NCBI RefSeq assembly: GCF_018413525.1
Contig: NZ_JAHCDD010000031.1
Span: forward strand, 1-57,829
Source of the DNA: Acidovorax sp. CCYZU-2555
Lineage (GTDB): Bacteria > Pseudomonadota > Gammaproteobacteria > Burkholderiales > Burkholderiaceae_C
Direction: 5' to 3'
DNA: 57,829 nucleotides
The notes under the pieces are model-generated. The model had not been told where the DNA came from, did not search any database, and saw only the letters and a program-made list of their open reading frames with translations. Position 1 is the stretch's first letter. Each line of letters begins with the position of its first letter. Positions 33,753-42,240 of the stretch are shown here, piece after piece. Both the position numbers and the translations under genes were made by a program.

Positions 33753-35177
33753 TCACGCAAAAGTCGCGCCCGCATGTGCGCGCCTTGCGTCGGCGGCCGC
33801 GGCTTCGCCGAGTTCCCAGAACACCGAGGCCATGATCGCCAGCCCCTGCTGGACGATGGCCTGGGGCAGGTGTTCGTTGGGGCCGTGCTGGCGGCAGCCG
33901 GGGTAGGAGTGGGGAATCCAGATCGTGGGCAGGCCCAGGATCTCGGCGAACGCATCGTTGGGCAGCGTGCCGCCCAGATTCGGCACGATCGCGGGCGCCT
34001 CGCCCGTGACCTGCTCGATTGCGTCCGCGGCCCAGCGCACCCAGGGGTTGGCCGGGTCCAGCCGCGTCGCGGGCGAGCCGCGCACGAACTGCACTTCGAC
34101 GTCGGCATAGCCCTGGGCATCGAGGTGGGCGCGCATGATGGCGGCGATCTCCTTCCAGGCCGTGCCGACGACAAAGCGCAGCTGCAGGTGGGCGACGGCC
34201 GTCGGCGGAATCGCGTTGACCGGCTTGGCCGCATTGCCGGCCTGCAGCGTCAGCACTTCCAGCGCATTCCAGCCCAGCAGGCGCTCGGCCGCGGAGAAAC
34301 CGGGCTCGCCCCATTCGTCGTCTATTTGCCGGCCCAGGCTGGCGCTGGTCACGACCAGTTTCGACAGCGCGGCGCGCACCGAGTCGGAGATCGGCGGCGG
34401 CAGCAGGCCGTCGATGAGAATGCGGCCCTGGCCGTCGACCATGGTGGCGATGGCATTGGTCAGCACCACGGCCGGGTTCTTCATGATGCCGCCCCAGTTG
34501 CCCGAGTGCAGCGCGGCTTCGCGCGGCGCGCAGCGCAGCTCGACGATGGCCGAGCCGCGCGAGCCCATGAACAGCGTGGGCTGGTCGCGGCTCACGCGCG
34601 GGCCGTCCGAGGCGATGAACACATCGGCGGCCAGCGCCGGCGCATGCGCGCGGCAGACTTCGCGCAGGCCGGGCGAGCTGCGCTCCTCGCCGAGTTCGAA
34701 CAGCAGCTTGAGGTTGTAGCCCAGCTTGCCGCCGCGCGCGGCCAGCACCGCGCGCAGCGCCGTGAGGTTGACGAGGTGCTGGCCCTTGTTGTCGGCCACG
34801 CCGCGGCCGTACCAGGCGCCGTCGCGCTCGACCACGGTCCAGGGCGACAGGCCTGGGTCCCACTGCTCGTCCTGGCCCGGCACCACATCGCCATGGCCGT
34901 AGCTGAGCACCGTGAGCGCGTCGGCCGATTCGATGCGTTCGGCGAGCAGGAAAGGCGAGCCGCCGGCGACGGGGTTGTCGAGCCGCCGGCAGGCAAAGCC
35001 CATGGCTTCTAGGCCGGGTTCCAGCACTTCGCCGTAGTAGCGCAGCAGTTCTTCTTCCGAGGCGCCCGGGCCGCTGACGGTGCGGTAGGCCACAAGGCGT
35101 TCGAGTTCGCGCAGAAAGCCGCCGTTGTCGAAAGCCTGCTGGACGTCGGCCAGCGCTCGGGATTTTTCGTGTGCCAT
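33753..35177 (-). CDS. M20-family metallohydrolase (dipeptidase/ArgE-like)
   Basis: 474 residues. M20 metal-site motifs are present in order: YGHGDVVPGQ (His and Asp), YGRGVADNKGQHL (Asp) and LGEERSSPG (Glu-Glu). A dimerisation insert follows, and the final metal His is in PHSYPGCRQHGPNEH. Members hydrolyse peptide or N-acyl-amino-acid bonds using two zinc or cobalt ions. No signal peptide, so it works in the cytoplasm. The ATG at 35177 lies five bases from the stop of the MmgE/PrpD gene, so coupling is likely. The cluster suggests breakdown of an N-substituted acidic amino acid or amide taken up by the Bug protein; the bond cut is not known. Confidence 0.88.
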   Translation of the reverse strand: MAHEKSRALADVQQAFDNGGFLRELERLVAYRTVSGPGASEEELLRYYGEVLEPGLEAMGFACRRLDNPVAGGSPFLLAERIESADALTVLSYGHGDVVPGQDEQWDPGLSPWTVVERDGAWYGRGVADNKGQHLVNLTALRAVLAARGGKLGYNLKLLFELGEERSSPGLREVCRAHAPALAADVFIASDGPRVSRDQPTLFMGSRGSAIVELRCAPREAALHSGNWGGIMKNPAVVLTNAIATMVDGQGRILIDGLLPPPISDSVRAALSKLVVTSASLGRQIDDEWGEPGFSAAERLLGWNALEVLTLQAGNAAKPVNAIPPTAVAHLQLRFVVGTAWKEIAAIMRAHLDAQGYADVEVQFVRGSPATRLDPANPWVRWAADAIEQVTGEAPAIVPNLGGTLPNDAFAEILGLPTIWIPHSYPGCRQHGPNEHLPQAIVQQGLAIMASVFWELGEAAAADARRAHAGATFA

Positions 35178-35181
35178 GGTC

Positions 35182-36555
35182 TCAGTCCTTTGCGGTCCGG
35201 GCGCACAGCGCCGCGAGCGCGCGCACCGAAGCGACGGCGCGCAGGTTCTGCAGCTGGGGCAGCAGCCGCGCATAGGCGTCGGCCTGCAGCACGGGAGCGC
35301 AGCATTGTTCTATCTTCTGCAGCCGTTCCGCGTCGGTGAACGGGTCCTGTATCAGCCCGTGTGCGAACACGCGCTCGGTGCGCAGCACGCGGCCGTCCTT
35401 GAGCGTGAGCTGCAGCAGGTGGGGCGGGCGGTCGTCGGGGTCTTTGGGCTCGTCTTCGAAGGCGCGCGCGTGCATGGTCGTGAGCCCCATCAGCGCGCGC
35501 ACATCCTCGCGCTGCACGGCTTCGGGCGTGAAATCCGCCAGGGTGCAGCGGCCCTGCAGCAGGATCAGCGCGACGTTGTAGTGCAGCGAGAAACGCGCCT
35601 GGAATTCGTCCTGCGGGTCGTCATAGCGCAGATTCTTCTTGTTGCTCGCGCCCACGGTGACGTCGATCGCCGCGACATCGTGGGCCGTGAAGCCGTGTGC
35701 GCGCTGCAGGTCGAGAATGTTGTCCAGCGTGTTGTGCGCCGAGCCGCAGCAGGCATGCTGCTTGGGCGCGAGGCCGAAGGCTTCGATCGCCAGCGGGTTG
35801 TCGAGCTTGGTCAGCGCGTCGTCCCAGCCGCGCGGCGCGGGGCCGCCGTAGAGCGCGAGAAAGCCCTGCGGGTCTTCGAGCGCTTGCGGGTTGGCGGTGA
35901 CGCCGGCCGCGCCCAGGCGCGCCGCGACCACGGCGTTCGACGCGCCCATGCCGCACTGGAACGACTTGGCTTCGGTGCCGAACTGGGCCTTGTTGCCCGA
36001 GGCCATGCTCACGGCCAGGCTCATCGTGGCCAGCGTCGCCGCATGGTCCAGGCCCATGAGCCGCGCGCAGGCCGCGGCCGTGCCAATGCAGCCCACGGTG
36101 GCCGTCGGGTGCCAGCCCGCGAAGTAGTGCGAGCGGTTGACGCCGCGGCCCAGCAGCGCGTGCAGTTCCAGGCCGACGATATAGGCGTCGACCATGTCGG
36201 CGCCGCTGGCGTCGATTTCCTCGGCCACGGCCAGCAGCGCGGGCACCAGAATCGCCGAGGCATGCGTGAGCGCGGGGTAGAAGTTGTCGTCGATCTCCAG
36301 CACATGCGCGGCCGTGCCGTTGACCATCGCCGCCCAGGGCGCTGCGGTCTTGCGTGCCGTGCCTATGACGGAGGCCGGGCCCGTGCCCAGATCGGCGACG
36401 GCCGCGGCCACCTTGGTGCTGACCGGGTCGGCGCTGCCCGCGATGATGCAGGCCAGGGTGTCGGCGATCGCATGCTCGGCGCGCGCCAGCGCGTCTTCGC
36501 TCCAGACCTTGTTGCGCGACACGACCCAGTCCGCGAGGGTGTTCAGAATGCTCAT
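35182..36555 (-). CDS. MmgE/PrpD family protein
   Basis: 457 residues, the normal length. Family blocks visible are the N-terminal TLADWVVSRNKVW, SAILVPALLAVAEEIDASG, VGCIGTAAACARLMGLD, QFGTEAKSFQCGMGASNAV and the KQHACCGSAHNTLDNIL region. The family includes 2-methylcitrate dehydratase, cis-aconitate decarboxylase and iminodisuccinate epimerase; all act on tri- or dicarboxylates by proton abstraction. It lacks neighbours of the methylcitrate cycle (prpB, prpC), so it is probably not PrpD proper. It is placed between a Bug protein and an M20 hydrolase, which fits degradation of a multi-carboxylate or N-linked dicarboxylate. Function is inference. Confidence 0.85.
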   Translation of the reverse strand: MSILNTLADWVVSRNKVWSEDALARAEHAIADTLACIIAGSADPVSTKVAAAVADLGTGPASVIGTARKTAAPWAAMVNGTAAHVLEIDDNFYPALTHASAILVPALLAVAEEIDASGADMVDAYIVGLELHALLGRGVNRSHYFAGWHPTATVGCIGTAAACARLMGLDHAATLATMSLAVSMASGNKAQFGTEAKSFQCGMGASNAVVAARLGAAGVTANPQALEDPQGFLALYGGPAPRGWDDALTKLDNPLAIEAFGLAPKQHACCGSAHNTLDNILDLQRAHGFTAHDVAAIDVTVGASNKKNLRYDDPQDEFQARFSLHYNVALILLQGRCTLADFTPEAVQREDVRALMGLTTMHARAFEDEPKDPDDRPPHLLQLTLKDGRVLRTERVFAHGLIQDPFTDAERLQKIEQCCAPVLQADAYARLLPQLQNLRAVASVRALAALCARTAKD

Positions 36556-36595
36556 AGATGGCTTGGGGGAGAGAGAGGGAAAGAGAGAGGGGGCG

Positions 36596-37579
36596 TCAGT
36601 CGGTCTTAGCGCCCGACTTGCGTATCACGTCGGCCCACTTGGCGCGTTCCTTGGCGACCATGGCGGCGAACTGCTCGGGCGTGCCGCCGACGATTTCGTA
36701 GCCCAGGTCGTGCATGCCCTTGATGATCGAAGGCTCCTTGAGCGTCTTGTTGATCGCCGCGTTGATCTTCTGGGCGATGGCCGGCGGCAAGGCCTTGGGG
36801 CCTATGATTCCGGACCAGGCGACGACTTCGTAGCCGGGCAGGCCGGCTTCGGAGACCGTGGGCAGGTCGGGCAGCAGCGCGCTGCGCCGGGGGCCGGTCA
36901 CTGCCAGCGCCTGCAGCTTGCCGTTCTTCGCATGGCTCATGCTGCCCGCGAGGTTGTCGAACACCACGTCGACATGGCCGGCCATGACGTCGTTGACGGC
37001 CGCGGGCGCGGTCTTGTAGGGCGCGTGCACCATTTCGATGCCTGCCATGTTCTTGAACAGCTCCGTGCCCACATGGCCCGAGGTGCCGTTGCCGGCCGAG
37101 CCGTAGACCAGCTTGTTCGGATGCGCCTTGGCATAGGCGATCAGTTCGCTCACCGACTTCACGGGCAGGCCGTTGCGCACCGACAGCAGGTTGGGCGTGT
37201 AGCCCATCTGCACGATGGGCTGGATGCGGTCGGCCTCGAGCTTGCCCGCGGGCGACAGGCTGGGGTTGATGCCCAGCGTCTGGGTGTTGCCGTGGCCCAC
37301 GGTGTAGCCGTCGGGCGCGGCGTTGGCGATGGCCTGCAGCGCGATGATGCCGCCGCCGCCCGAGCGGTTCTCGATGACGAAGGTCGCTCCCAGATGCTTG
37401 CCGGCCTCGGCGAGCACCAGGCGCATCAGCGAATCGGGGCCCGAACCCGCGCCCGACGACAGCACGTACTTGATCGGGCGATCGGGGTACTCGGCGTGCG
37501 CGGCCTGGACGGCCAGAACGCCGAGAGCGAGTACTGCCGCCGTGCGGCGAACCTTGCGGAGTGAAGCGATGACAGACAT
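36596..37579 (-). CDS. Bug/TctC-family periplasmic substrate-binding protein
   Basis: 327 residues with a Sec signal peptide (RRTAAVLALGVLAVQAAHA) and Bug start YPDRPIKYVLSSGAGSGPDSL. Here the usual P-(Y/W)-P-x-G-G motif is replaced by SSGAGSG, a departure in the first ligand loop that may reflect a different ligand. Later blocks are normal: ENRSGGGGIIALQ, YGSAGNGTSGHVGTELF, HAPYKTAPAAVNDVMAG. The ATG at 37579 gives a clean signal peptide. First gene of the leftward cluster (binding protein, MmgE/PrpD, M20, asparaginase) and divergent from a LysR gene 210 bases away, so LysR control is likely. Confidence 0.9.
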   Translation of the reverse strand: MSVIASLRKVRRTAAVLALGVLAVQAAHAEYPDRPIKYVLSSGAGSGPDSLMRLVLAEAGKHLGATFVIENRSGGGGIIALQAIANAAPDGYTVGHGNTQTLGINPSLSPAGKLEADRIQPIVQMGYTPNLLSVRNGLPVKSVSELIAYAKAHPNKLVYGSAGNGTSGHVGTELFKNMAGIEMVHAPYKTAPAAVNDVMAGHVDVVFDNLAGSMSHAKNGKLQALAVTGPRRSALLPDLPTVSEAGLPGYEVVAWSGIIGPKALPPAIAQKINAAINKTLKEPSIIKGMHDLGYEIVGGTPEQFAAMVAKERAKWADVIRKSGAKTD

Positions 37580-37758
37580 GAAGAAGCCTTGAAGTGATAG
37601 GGGACCAAGGTGCGCCCGAGGACGCGACACGCCAACCCTGAAACGCTCAATGAATCAAATAAATCGATGATCAATTTGGTGCGCGGCCTGGATGACTGTG
37701 ATTCTTCTTGCAAACCGCATGCCAAATGTGCGGGTTAGCCCTTGGTTGGCTATGATGT

Positions 37759-37780
37759 ATTTCGGTGTCTGCATCGAAAT
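37759..37780. promoter_or_regulatory. Inverted repeat, candidate LysR operator
   Basis: ATTTCG (37759-37764) and CGAAAT (37775-37780) form a perfect dyad with a 10-base spacer, nine bases before the LysR start codon in an AT-richer divergent gap. The position suits autoregulation and activation of the leftward operon. Confidence 0.5.
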
Positions 37781-37789
37781 AACTAATCC

Positions 37790-38719
37790 ATGAATCTTTA
37801 TCCATCGATCACCGCGCTGCGCTGCCTCGACGCCGTGGCGCGCTGCCTGAGCTTCACCAAGGCCGCGGCCGAAATGCATCTGACGCAAAGCGCCGTGAGC
37901 CACCACATCCTGGGCCTGGAAAAGCAGCTCGAGTGCAGCCTGTTCGTGCGCCGGCGCACGGGGCTGGAACTGACGCCGGCCGGGCGCAGCTACTGGGAGA
38001 CCACGGCGCCGCTGCTGCACCAGCTCGCGCGCGCCACGGAAAACATGATCGCCACCGAAGGCAAGGGCGAAGTCTTCAACCTGTCGGTGTCGTCGACGCT
38101 GGGCAATTACTGGCTGATGCCGCGGCTGCACCATTTCCTCACGGCCCACCCGTTCATCACCTTGAACCTGTCGACGCGCGTCGGGCCCGTGGATTTCGCG
38201 CACAGCGAAGACGACGCGTCGGTCGACTTCTGCGCGGGCGCCGACGCCCACACCAATGCGCGCCTGGTGATGCGTTCGGTGCTGCGGCCCTACATCGCGC
38301 CGTCATTGCTCGCGCCGGGCCAGGCCCAGGCGCTGGCGCAAGGCGATAGGGAGGTGCTGGTGGCGCTGCTGCGCCAGCTGCCGCTGATACGCCGCGTGAC
38401 CATCGCCGAAGCCTGGCCGCAGTGGCTGGAATGCGCGGATCTCGCGGACGCGGTCTCGCACGCCCACCTGGCAGCGGGGCCGCGCTATGCGCTGCTGTCG
38501 ATGGCCGTGAGTGGCGCCATCCTGGGGCTGGGCATATCGCTGCTGCCCGACTTCATGGCGCAAAGCGCGGTCGACGACGGCAAGCTGGTGTGCATGAGCA
38601 GCACGCAGTGGGTCGCGCCGCGCGCCTATTACCTGCGCTGGCCCAGCGACCGCGCCGAGACGCCCGCGATGCAGCTGTTCTCGCAGTGGCTGCAGGCGCA
38701 GACCACGGGCGCGGCCTGA
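37790..38719 (+). CDS. LysR-family transcriptional regulator (GcvA-like)
   Basis: 309 residues. The helix-turn-helix is clear: YPSITALRCLDAVARCLSFTKAAAEM, then TQSAVSHHILGLEKQLECSLF, the GcvA/AmpR subgroup pattern. The effector domain has LSVSSTLGNYWLMPRLHHFL and an ending with GILGLGISLLPDF-like residues (GAILGLGISLLPDF). It is divergent from the Bug / MmgE-PrpD / M20 / asparaginase run, which it probably controls. An inverted repeat just ahead of its ATG is a candidate site. It is convergent with the molybdopterin oxidoreductase gene, with only one base between their ends. Confidence 0.9.
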   Translation: MNLYPSITALRCLDAVARCLSFTKAAAEMHLTQSAVSHHILGLEKQLECSLFVRRRTGLELTPAGRSYWETTAPLLHQLARATENMIATEGKGEVFNLSVSSTLGNYWLMPRLHHFLTAHPFITLNLSTRVGPVDFAHSEDDASVDFCAGADAHTNARLVMRSVLRPYIAPSLLAPGQAQALAQGDREVLVALLRQLPLIRRVTIAEAWPQWLECADLADAVSHAHLAAGPRYALLSMAVSGAILGLGISLLPDFMAQSAVDDGKLVCMSSTQWVAPRAYYLRWPSDRAETPAMQLFSQWLQAQTTGAA

Positions 38720-38720
38720 A

Positions 38721-40805
38721 CTAGGCCGCGGCCACCTGCACCGTGCAGTCGTAGAAGCTGGGCGCGCGGCCTATGTCGGTCAGGTGCTGGTGGGTCAGTT
38801 CGTTGACGTTGGTGCCGTTGGCGCCGTCCTTGCGCCACCAGATGCCCAGGCCCACGACCAGGCCGGCGCGTGCCCGGCCGTTGACGCTCGCATGGCACAG
38901 GTGTTCGCCGCGCGCGTTGAACACGCGCACCAGCGCGCCGTCTTCGATGCCGCGCGTGGCCGCGTCCTCGGGATGCATTTCCAGCAGCGGCCGGCCTTCG
39001 GCGTTGCGCAGCTTCTGCACGTTGACGAAGGTGCTGTTGAGGAAGTTGCGCGCCGGCGGTGAAATCATCGCCAGCGGATAAGTGCCCTGCGGGTCGGCCT
39101 GCTCGTGGTTGGGCAGGTAGTCGGGCAGCGGGTTCACGCCCAGCGCTTCCAGGCTGGCGCTGACGAATTCGCACTTGCCCGAAGGCGTGGCGAAGCCGCC
39201 CTCGGCGAACGGCGCATCGGGCACGGGCAGGTGGGCAAAGCCGGTTTCGAGCAGCCTGTCGAAATCGACTTTCGACGACTCGATCGCCTGGCGGCACAGC
39301 GCTTCGTCGCTTTCGGCAAAGCCGGGCGCGGCAAACGCCGGGTCGTACGCGGCCATGCGCGCGGCCAGGTCGCGGAAGATCTGCGCATTGCTTCTGGCTT
39401 CGCCCACGGGCGCGATTGCGGGCCGGTTGAGCAGTACATCCGTGTGGCCGTAGCTGCCGTGGATGTCCCAGTGCTCGAGCTGGGTCGTTGCCGGCAGCAC
39501 GTAGTCGGCGTGGTCGGCGGTGTCGGTCATGAAGTGCTCGATGACCACGGTGAACAGGTCTTCGCGCGCAAAGCCCCGGGCCACCTTGGCCGACTCGGGC
39601 GCCACTGCCACGGGGTTGCTGTTGTAGACCACGACGGCCTCGATGCGCGGCCCGAAAGCGCCGCCGCCGGGCTCGAGCAGCGCGTTGCCTATGGTGCTCA
39701 TGTTCACGGTGCGCGGGCGGCGCGCGCCCAGCAGCTGGGGCATCTGCAAGGCGGCGCGGCGCGCGGGCAGCGCGGCCGATGAAGACAGCAGCAGGCCGCC
39801 CGCGCGGTGGCGCCAGGCGCCCGTGAGCGCGGGCAGGCAAGCGATGGCGCGCACCGCGTTGCCGCCGCCGCGCGCGCGCTGCACGCCGTAGTTCAGGCGT
39901 ATGCCCGTGCGCGCGGTCGTGCCGTAGGCGCGCGCCAAATCGATGATCTGTTCCACGGGCAGGCCGCAGACTTCGGCCGCGCGTTCGGGCGGCCATTCGA
40001 GCGCGCGTGCGCGCAGCGCCTCCCAGCCCAGCGTGTGGCGCGCGATGTAGTCGTGGTCCAGCCAGTCGTTGCGTATCAGCTCGTGCATCAGCGCCAGCGC
40101 CAGCGCGGCGTCGGTGCCGGGGCGCAGCTGCAGATGCTCATGGCACTTGTCGGCGGTCTCGGTCTTGCGCGGATCTATGCAGACCAGGCGCGCGCCGTCG
40201 CGCTTGGCGGCCTGGGCATAGCGCCAGAAATGCAGGTTGCTGCCTATGCTGTTGCTGCCCCAGATGATGATCAGCTGGCTTTCGGCGAAGAACTGCACGC
40301 GCATGCCCAGCTTGCCGCCGTAGGTGTGCATCAGCGCTTCGCCGCCGGCGCTCGAGCAGATGGTGCGGTCCAGCAGCGAGGCGCCCAGCTGGTGGAAAAA
40401 GCGCCGGTCCATGCTCTCGCCCTGCACCAGGCCCATGGTGCCCGCATAGCTGTAGGGCAGAACGGCTTCGGGCGCGCGCTGGGCGATGGCGTGCAGGCGC
40501 GCGCTGATGTCGCCGAGCGCTTCGTCCCAGGACACAGGCGTGAACTGGCCGCTGCCCTTGGGGCCGCAGCGCTTGAGCGGCGTCAGCACGCGCTCGGCGT
40601 GGTAGGTGCGTTCGGGGTATTTGCTGACCTTGGCGCACAGCACGCCGTCGGTCTGCGGGTGCTCGGGATTGCCTTGCACGCGCGTGGCCACGCCGTCGAC
40701 CACCGTGGTCAGCAGCGCACAGGTGTCGGGGCAGTCGTGCGGGCAGGCGCCGCGCACGACGGAAGTGGCGCCGGGCGCGGGAGGCAGGCTGTCGGAAGAG
40801 GACAT
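38721..40805 (-). CDS. Molybdopterin-dependent oxidoreductase (Fe-S, single subunit)
   Basis: 694 residues, DMSO-reductase / formate-dehydrogenase superfamily. The N-terminus carries a 4Fe-4S site with three clustered Cys (ACPHDCPDTCALL) and a fourth in GVLCAKVSKY. Molybdopterin-binding blocks follow: TICSSAGGEALMHTYGG, IIIWGSNSIGSNLHFW, DPRKTETADKCH and the C-terminal dinucleotide-binding domain near GDL-like EDGALVRVFNARGEH. No Tat signal, so it is cytoplasmic. No electron-transfer or membrane subunit is adjacent, unlike respiratory members, which suggests partnership with a ferredoxin or separate flavoprotein. Substrate is not determinable by sequence. The ATG at 40805 is used because the open frame upstream is unrelated to the family. 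The neighbouring M20 gene is divergent. Confidence 0.88.
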   Translation of the reverse strand: MSSSDSLPPAPGATSVVRGACPHDCPDTCALLTTVVDGVATRVQGNPEHPQTDGVLCAKVSKYPERTYHAERVLTPLKRCGPKGSGQFTPVSWDEALGDISARLHAIAQRAPEAVLPYSYAGTMGLVQGESMDRRFFHQLGASLLDRTICSSAGGEALMHTYGGKLGMRVQFFAESQLIIIWGSNSIGSNLHFWRYAQAAKRDGARLVCIDPRKTETADKCHEHLQLRPGTDAALALALMHELIRNDWLDHDYIARHTLGWEALRARALEWPPERAAEVCGLPVEQIIDLARAYGTTARTGIRLNYGVQRARGGGNAVRAIACLPALTGAWRHRAGGLLLSSSAALPARRAALQMPQLLGARRPRTVNMSTIGNALLEPGGGAFGPRIEAVVVYNSNPVAVAPESAKVARGFAREDLFTVVIEHFMTDTADHADYVLPATTQLEHWDIHGSYGHTDVLLNRPAIAPVGEARSNAQIFRDLAARMAAYDPAFAAPGFAESDEALCRQAIESSKVDFDRLLETGFAHLPVPDAPFAEGGFATPSGKCEFVSASLEALGVNPLPDYLPNHEQADPQGTYPLAMISPPARNFLNSTFVNVQKLRNAEGRPLLEMHPEDAATRGIEDGALVRVFNARGEHLCHASVNGRARAGLVVGLGIWWRKDGANGTNVNELTHQHLTDIGRAPSFYDCTVQVAAA

Positions 40806-40930
40806 GGCGTTCGTGGGGCTGAAGTTCTGGGGGGCGCAGTCACGCCGATTGTCTCGCATGCCAGGGGGGATGCGCAGGGGTAAAAACCGCGTTTGTCATG
40901 GTGCGGGCCCGTCTTGGCGTCACAATGTGT

Positions 40931-40940
40931 GACAGGAGGT
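40931..40940 (+). promoter_or_regulatory. Strong ribosome-binding site of the M20 amidohydrolase gene
   Basis: GACAGGAGGT is close to the full anti-16S sequence and lies 8 bases before the ATG at 40949. It decides between this ATG and an in-frame ATG at 40898 that has no such site. Confidence 0.7.
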
Positions 40941-40948
40941 TTCTGTCC

Positions 40949-42172
40949 ATGTCGCTGATTGAAGAGATTGTTGCGCAGGCCGATGAGCTGGCTGCCCTGC
41001 GCCGGGATATTCATGCCCACCCCGAACTGTGCTTCGAAGAAGTGCGCACGGCCGATGTGATCGCCGCCAAGCTGACCGAATGGGGCATTGCGGTGCACCG
41101 CGGCCTGGGCAAGACCGGCGTGGTCGGCATAGTCCATGGACGCGACGCCGGCGCCAGCGGCCGGGCGCTGGGTCTGCGCGCCGACATGGACGCGCTGCCC
41201 ATGCAGGAAGGCAACACCTTCGCGCATGCGAGCCGCCATGCGGGCAAGATGCATGGCTGCGGCCACGACGGCCATGTCGCCATGCTGCTTGCCGCAGCCC
41301 AGCACCTGTCGCGCCACCGCGATTTCGACGGCACCATTTACCTGATCTTCCAGCCCGCCGAAGAAGGCGGCGGCGGCGCGCGCGAGATGATTCGCGACGG
41401 CCTGTTCACGCGCTTTCCCATGCAGGCCGTGTTTGGCATGCACAACTGGCCCGGCATGGCCGAAGGCCAGATGGCGGTGAGCCCCGGACCGGTCATGGCG
41501 TCGAGCAACGAGTTCAAGATCACGGTGCGCGGCAAGGGCGGCCATGCGGCCATGCCGCATCTGGTGCTGGACCCCGTGCCCGTCGCGGCGCAAATCATCA
41601 TGGGCTTGCAGACCATCATCAGCCGCAATCTCAAGCCCGTGGACGCGGGCGTGATTTCGGTGACCATGGTGCACGCCGGCGAGGCCACCAACGTCGTGCC
41701 CGACACCGTGGAACTCGAAGGCACGGTGCGCACGTTCTCGGTTGCCGTGCTCGACATGATCGAGCAGCGCATGCAGCAGGTGATCGACGGCATCTGCGCC
41801 AGCCATGGCGTGAAATATGCGTTCGTGTTCGAGCGCAACTACCCGCCGACCATCAACACCGCGCCCGAGGCCGCGCTGGCGCGCGCGGTGATGCAGCGCC
41901 TGGTGGGCGCGGCCAAGGTGCTGGACCAGGAGCCCACCATGGGCGCCGAAGACTTCGCTTACATGCTCCAGGAGAAGCCCGGCGCCTATTGCTTCATCGC
42001 CAACGGCGAAGGCGACCACCGCGCTATCGGCCATGGCGGCGGGCCCTGCATGCTGCACAACCCCAGCTACGACTTCAACGACCGATTGATTCCGTTGGGC
42101 GCAACGTTCTGGGTCGAGTTGGCGAAGGAGTGGCTTGGGAGATCGACCCCCACGCTTGCTCGCTCCGCGTAG
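40949..42172 (+). CDS. M20D-family amidohydrolase (hippurate hydrolase-like)
   Basis: 407 residues. Motifs in order: HAHPELCFEE, LRADMDALPMQE, MHGCGHDGHVAML (Cys-His metal site), IFQPAEEGGGGA (Glu pair) and GMHNWPG, all as in the M20D group with hippurate hydrolase, IAA-amino acid hydrolase and AbgB. It cleaves N-acyl or N-benzoyl amino acids in the cytoplasm. Length is usual (about 390-400). It is divergent from the molybdopterin gene with a 143-base gap. A G-rich hairpin after its stop could end transcription. The precise acyl group is not known. Confidence 0.88.
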   Translation: MSLIEEIVAQADELAALRRDIHAHPELCFEEVRTADVIAAKLTEWGIAVHRGLGKTGVVGIVHGRDAGASGRALGLRADMDALPMQEGNTFAHASRHAGKMHGCGHDGHVAMLLAAAQHLSRHRDFDGTIYLIFQPAEEGGGGAREMIRDGLFTRFPMQAVFGMHNWPGMAEGQMAVSPGPVMASSNEFKITVRGKGGHAAMPHLVLDPVPVAAQIIMGLQTIISRNLKPVDAGVISVTMVHAGEATNVVPDTVELEGTVRTFSVAVLDMIEQRMQQVIDGICASHGVKYAFVFERNYPPTINTAPEAALARAVMQRLVGAAKVLDQEPTMGAEDFAYMLQEKPGAYCFIANGEGDHRAIGHGGGPCMLHNPSYDFNDRLIPLGATFWVELAKEWLGRSTPTLARSA

Positions 42173-42180
42173 CTGTGCCT

Positions 42181-42222
42181 GGGGGGGCATAGCCCCCCCA
42201 TCGTGTTTTGCCTTGGGGCGGC
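42181..42222 (+). repeat. G/C-run hairpin with GTTTTGCCTTGGGRCGGC repeat (copy 1)
   Basis: GGGGGGGC and GCCCCCCC (42181-42188, 42192-42199) pair around an ATA loop, followed five bases later by GTTTTGCCTTGGGGCGGC (42205-42222). A copy with the same order and one base change occurs at 46444-46480. It follows the M20 gene stop and precedes the convergent PHA-system gene, so it may end transcription. Confidence 0.6.
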
Positions 42223-42240
42223 CCGGCGGCGGCGGGGGAG

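Noticed and set aside
33716..34234. Upstream extension of the asparaginase frame
   Set aside because: It overlaps the M20 gene in another frame; the signal peptide at 33715 marks the start.
35182..36555. 2-methylcitrate dehydratase (prpD)
   Set aside because: No prpB, prpC or acnD in the neighbourhood; only the broader MmgE/PrpD family can be supported.
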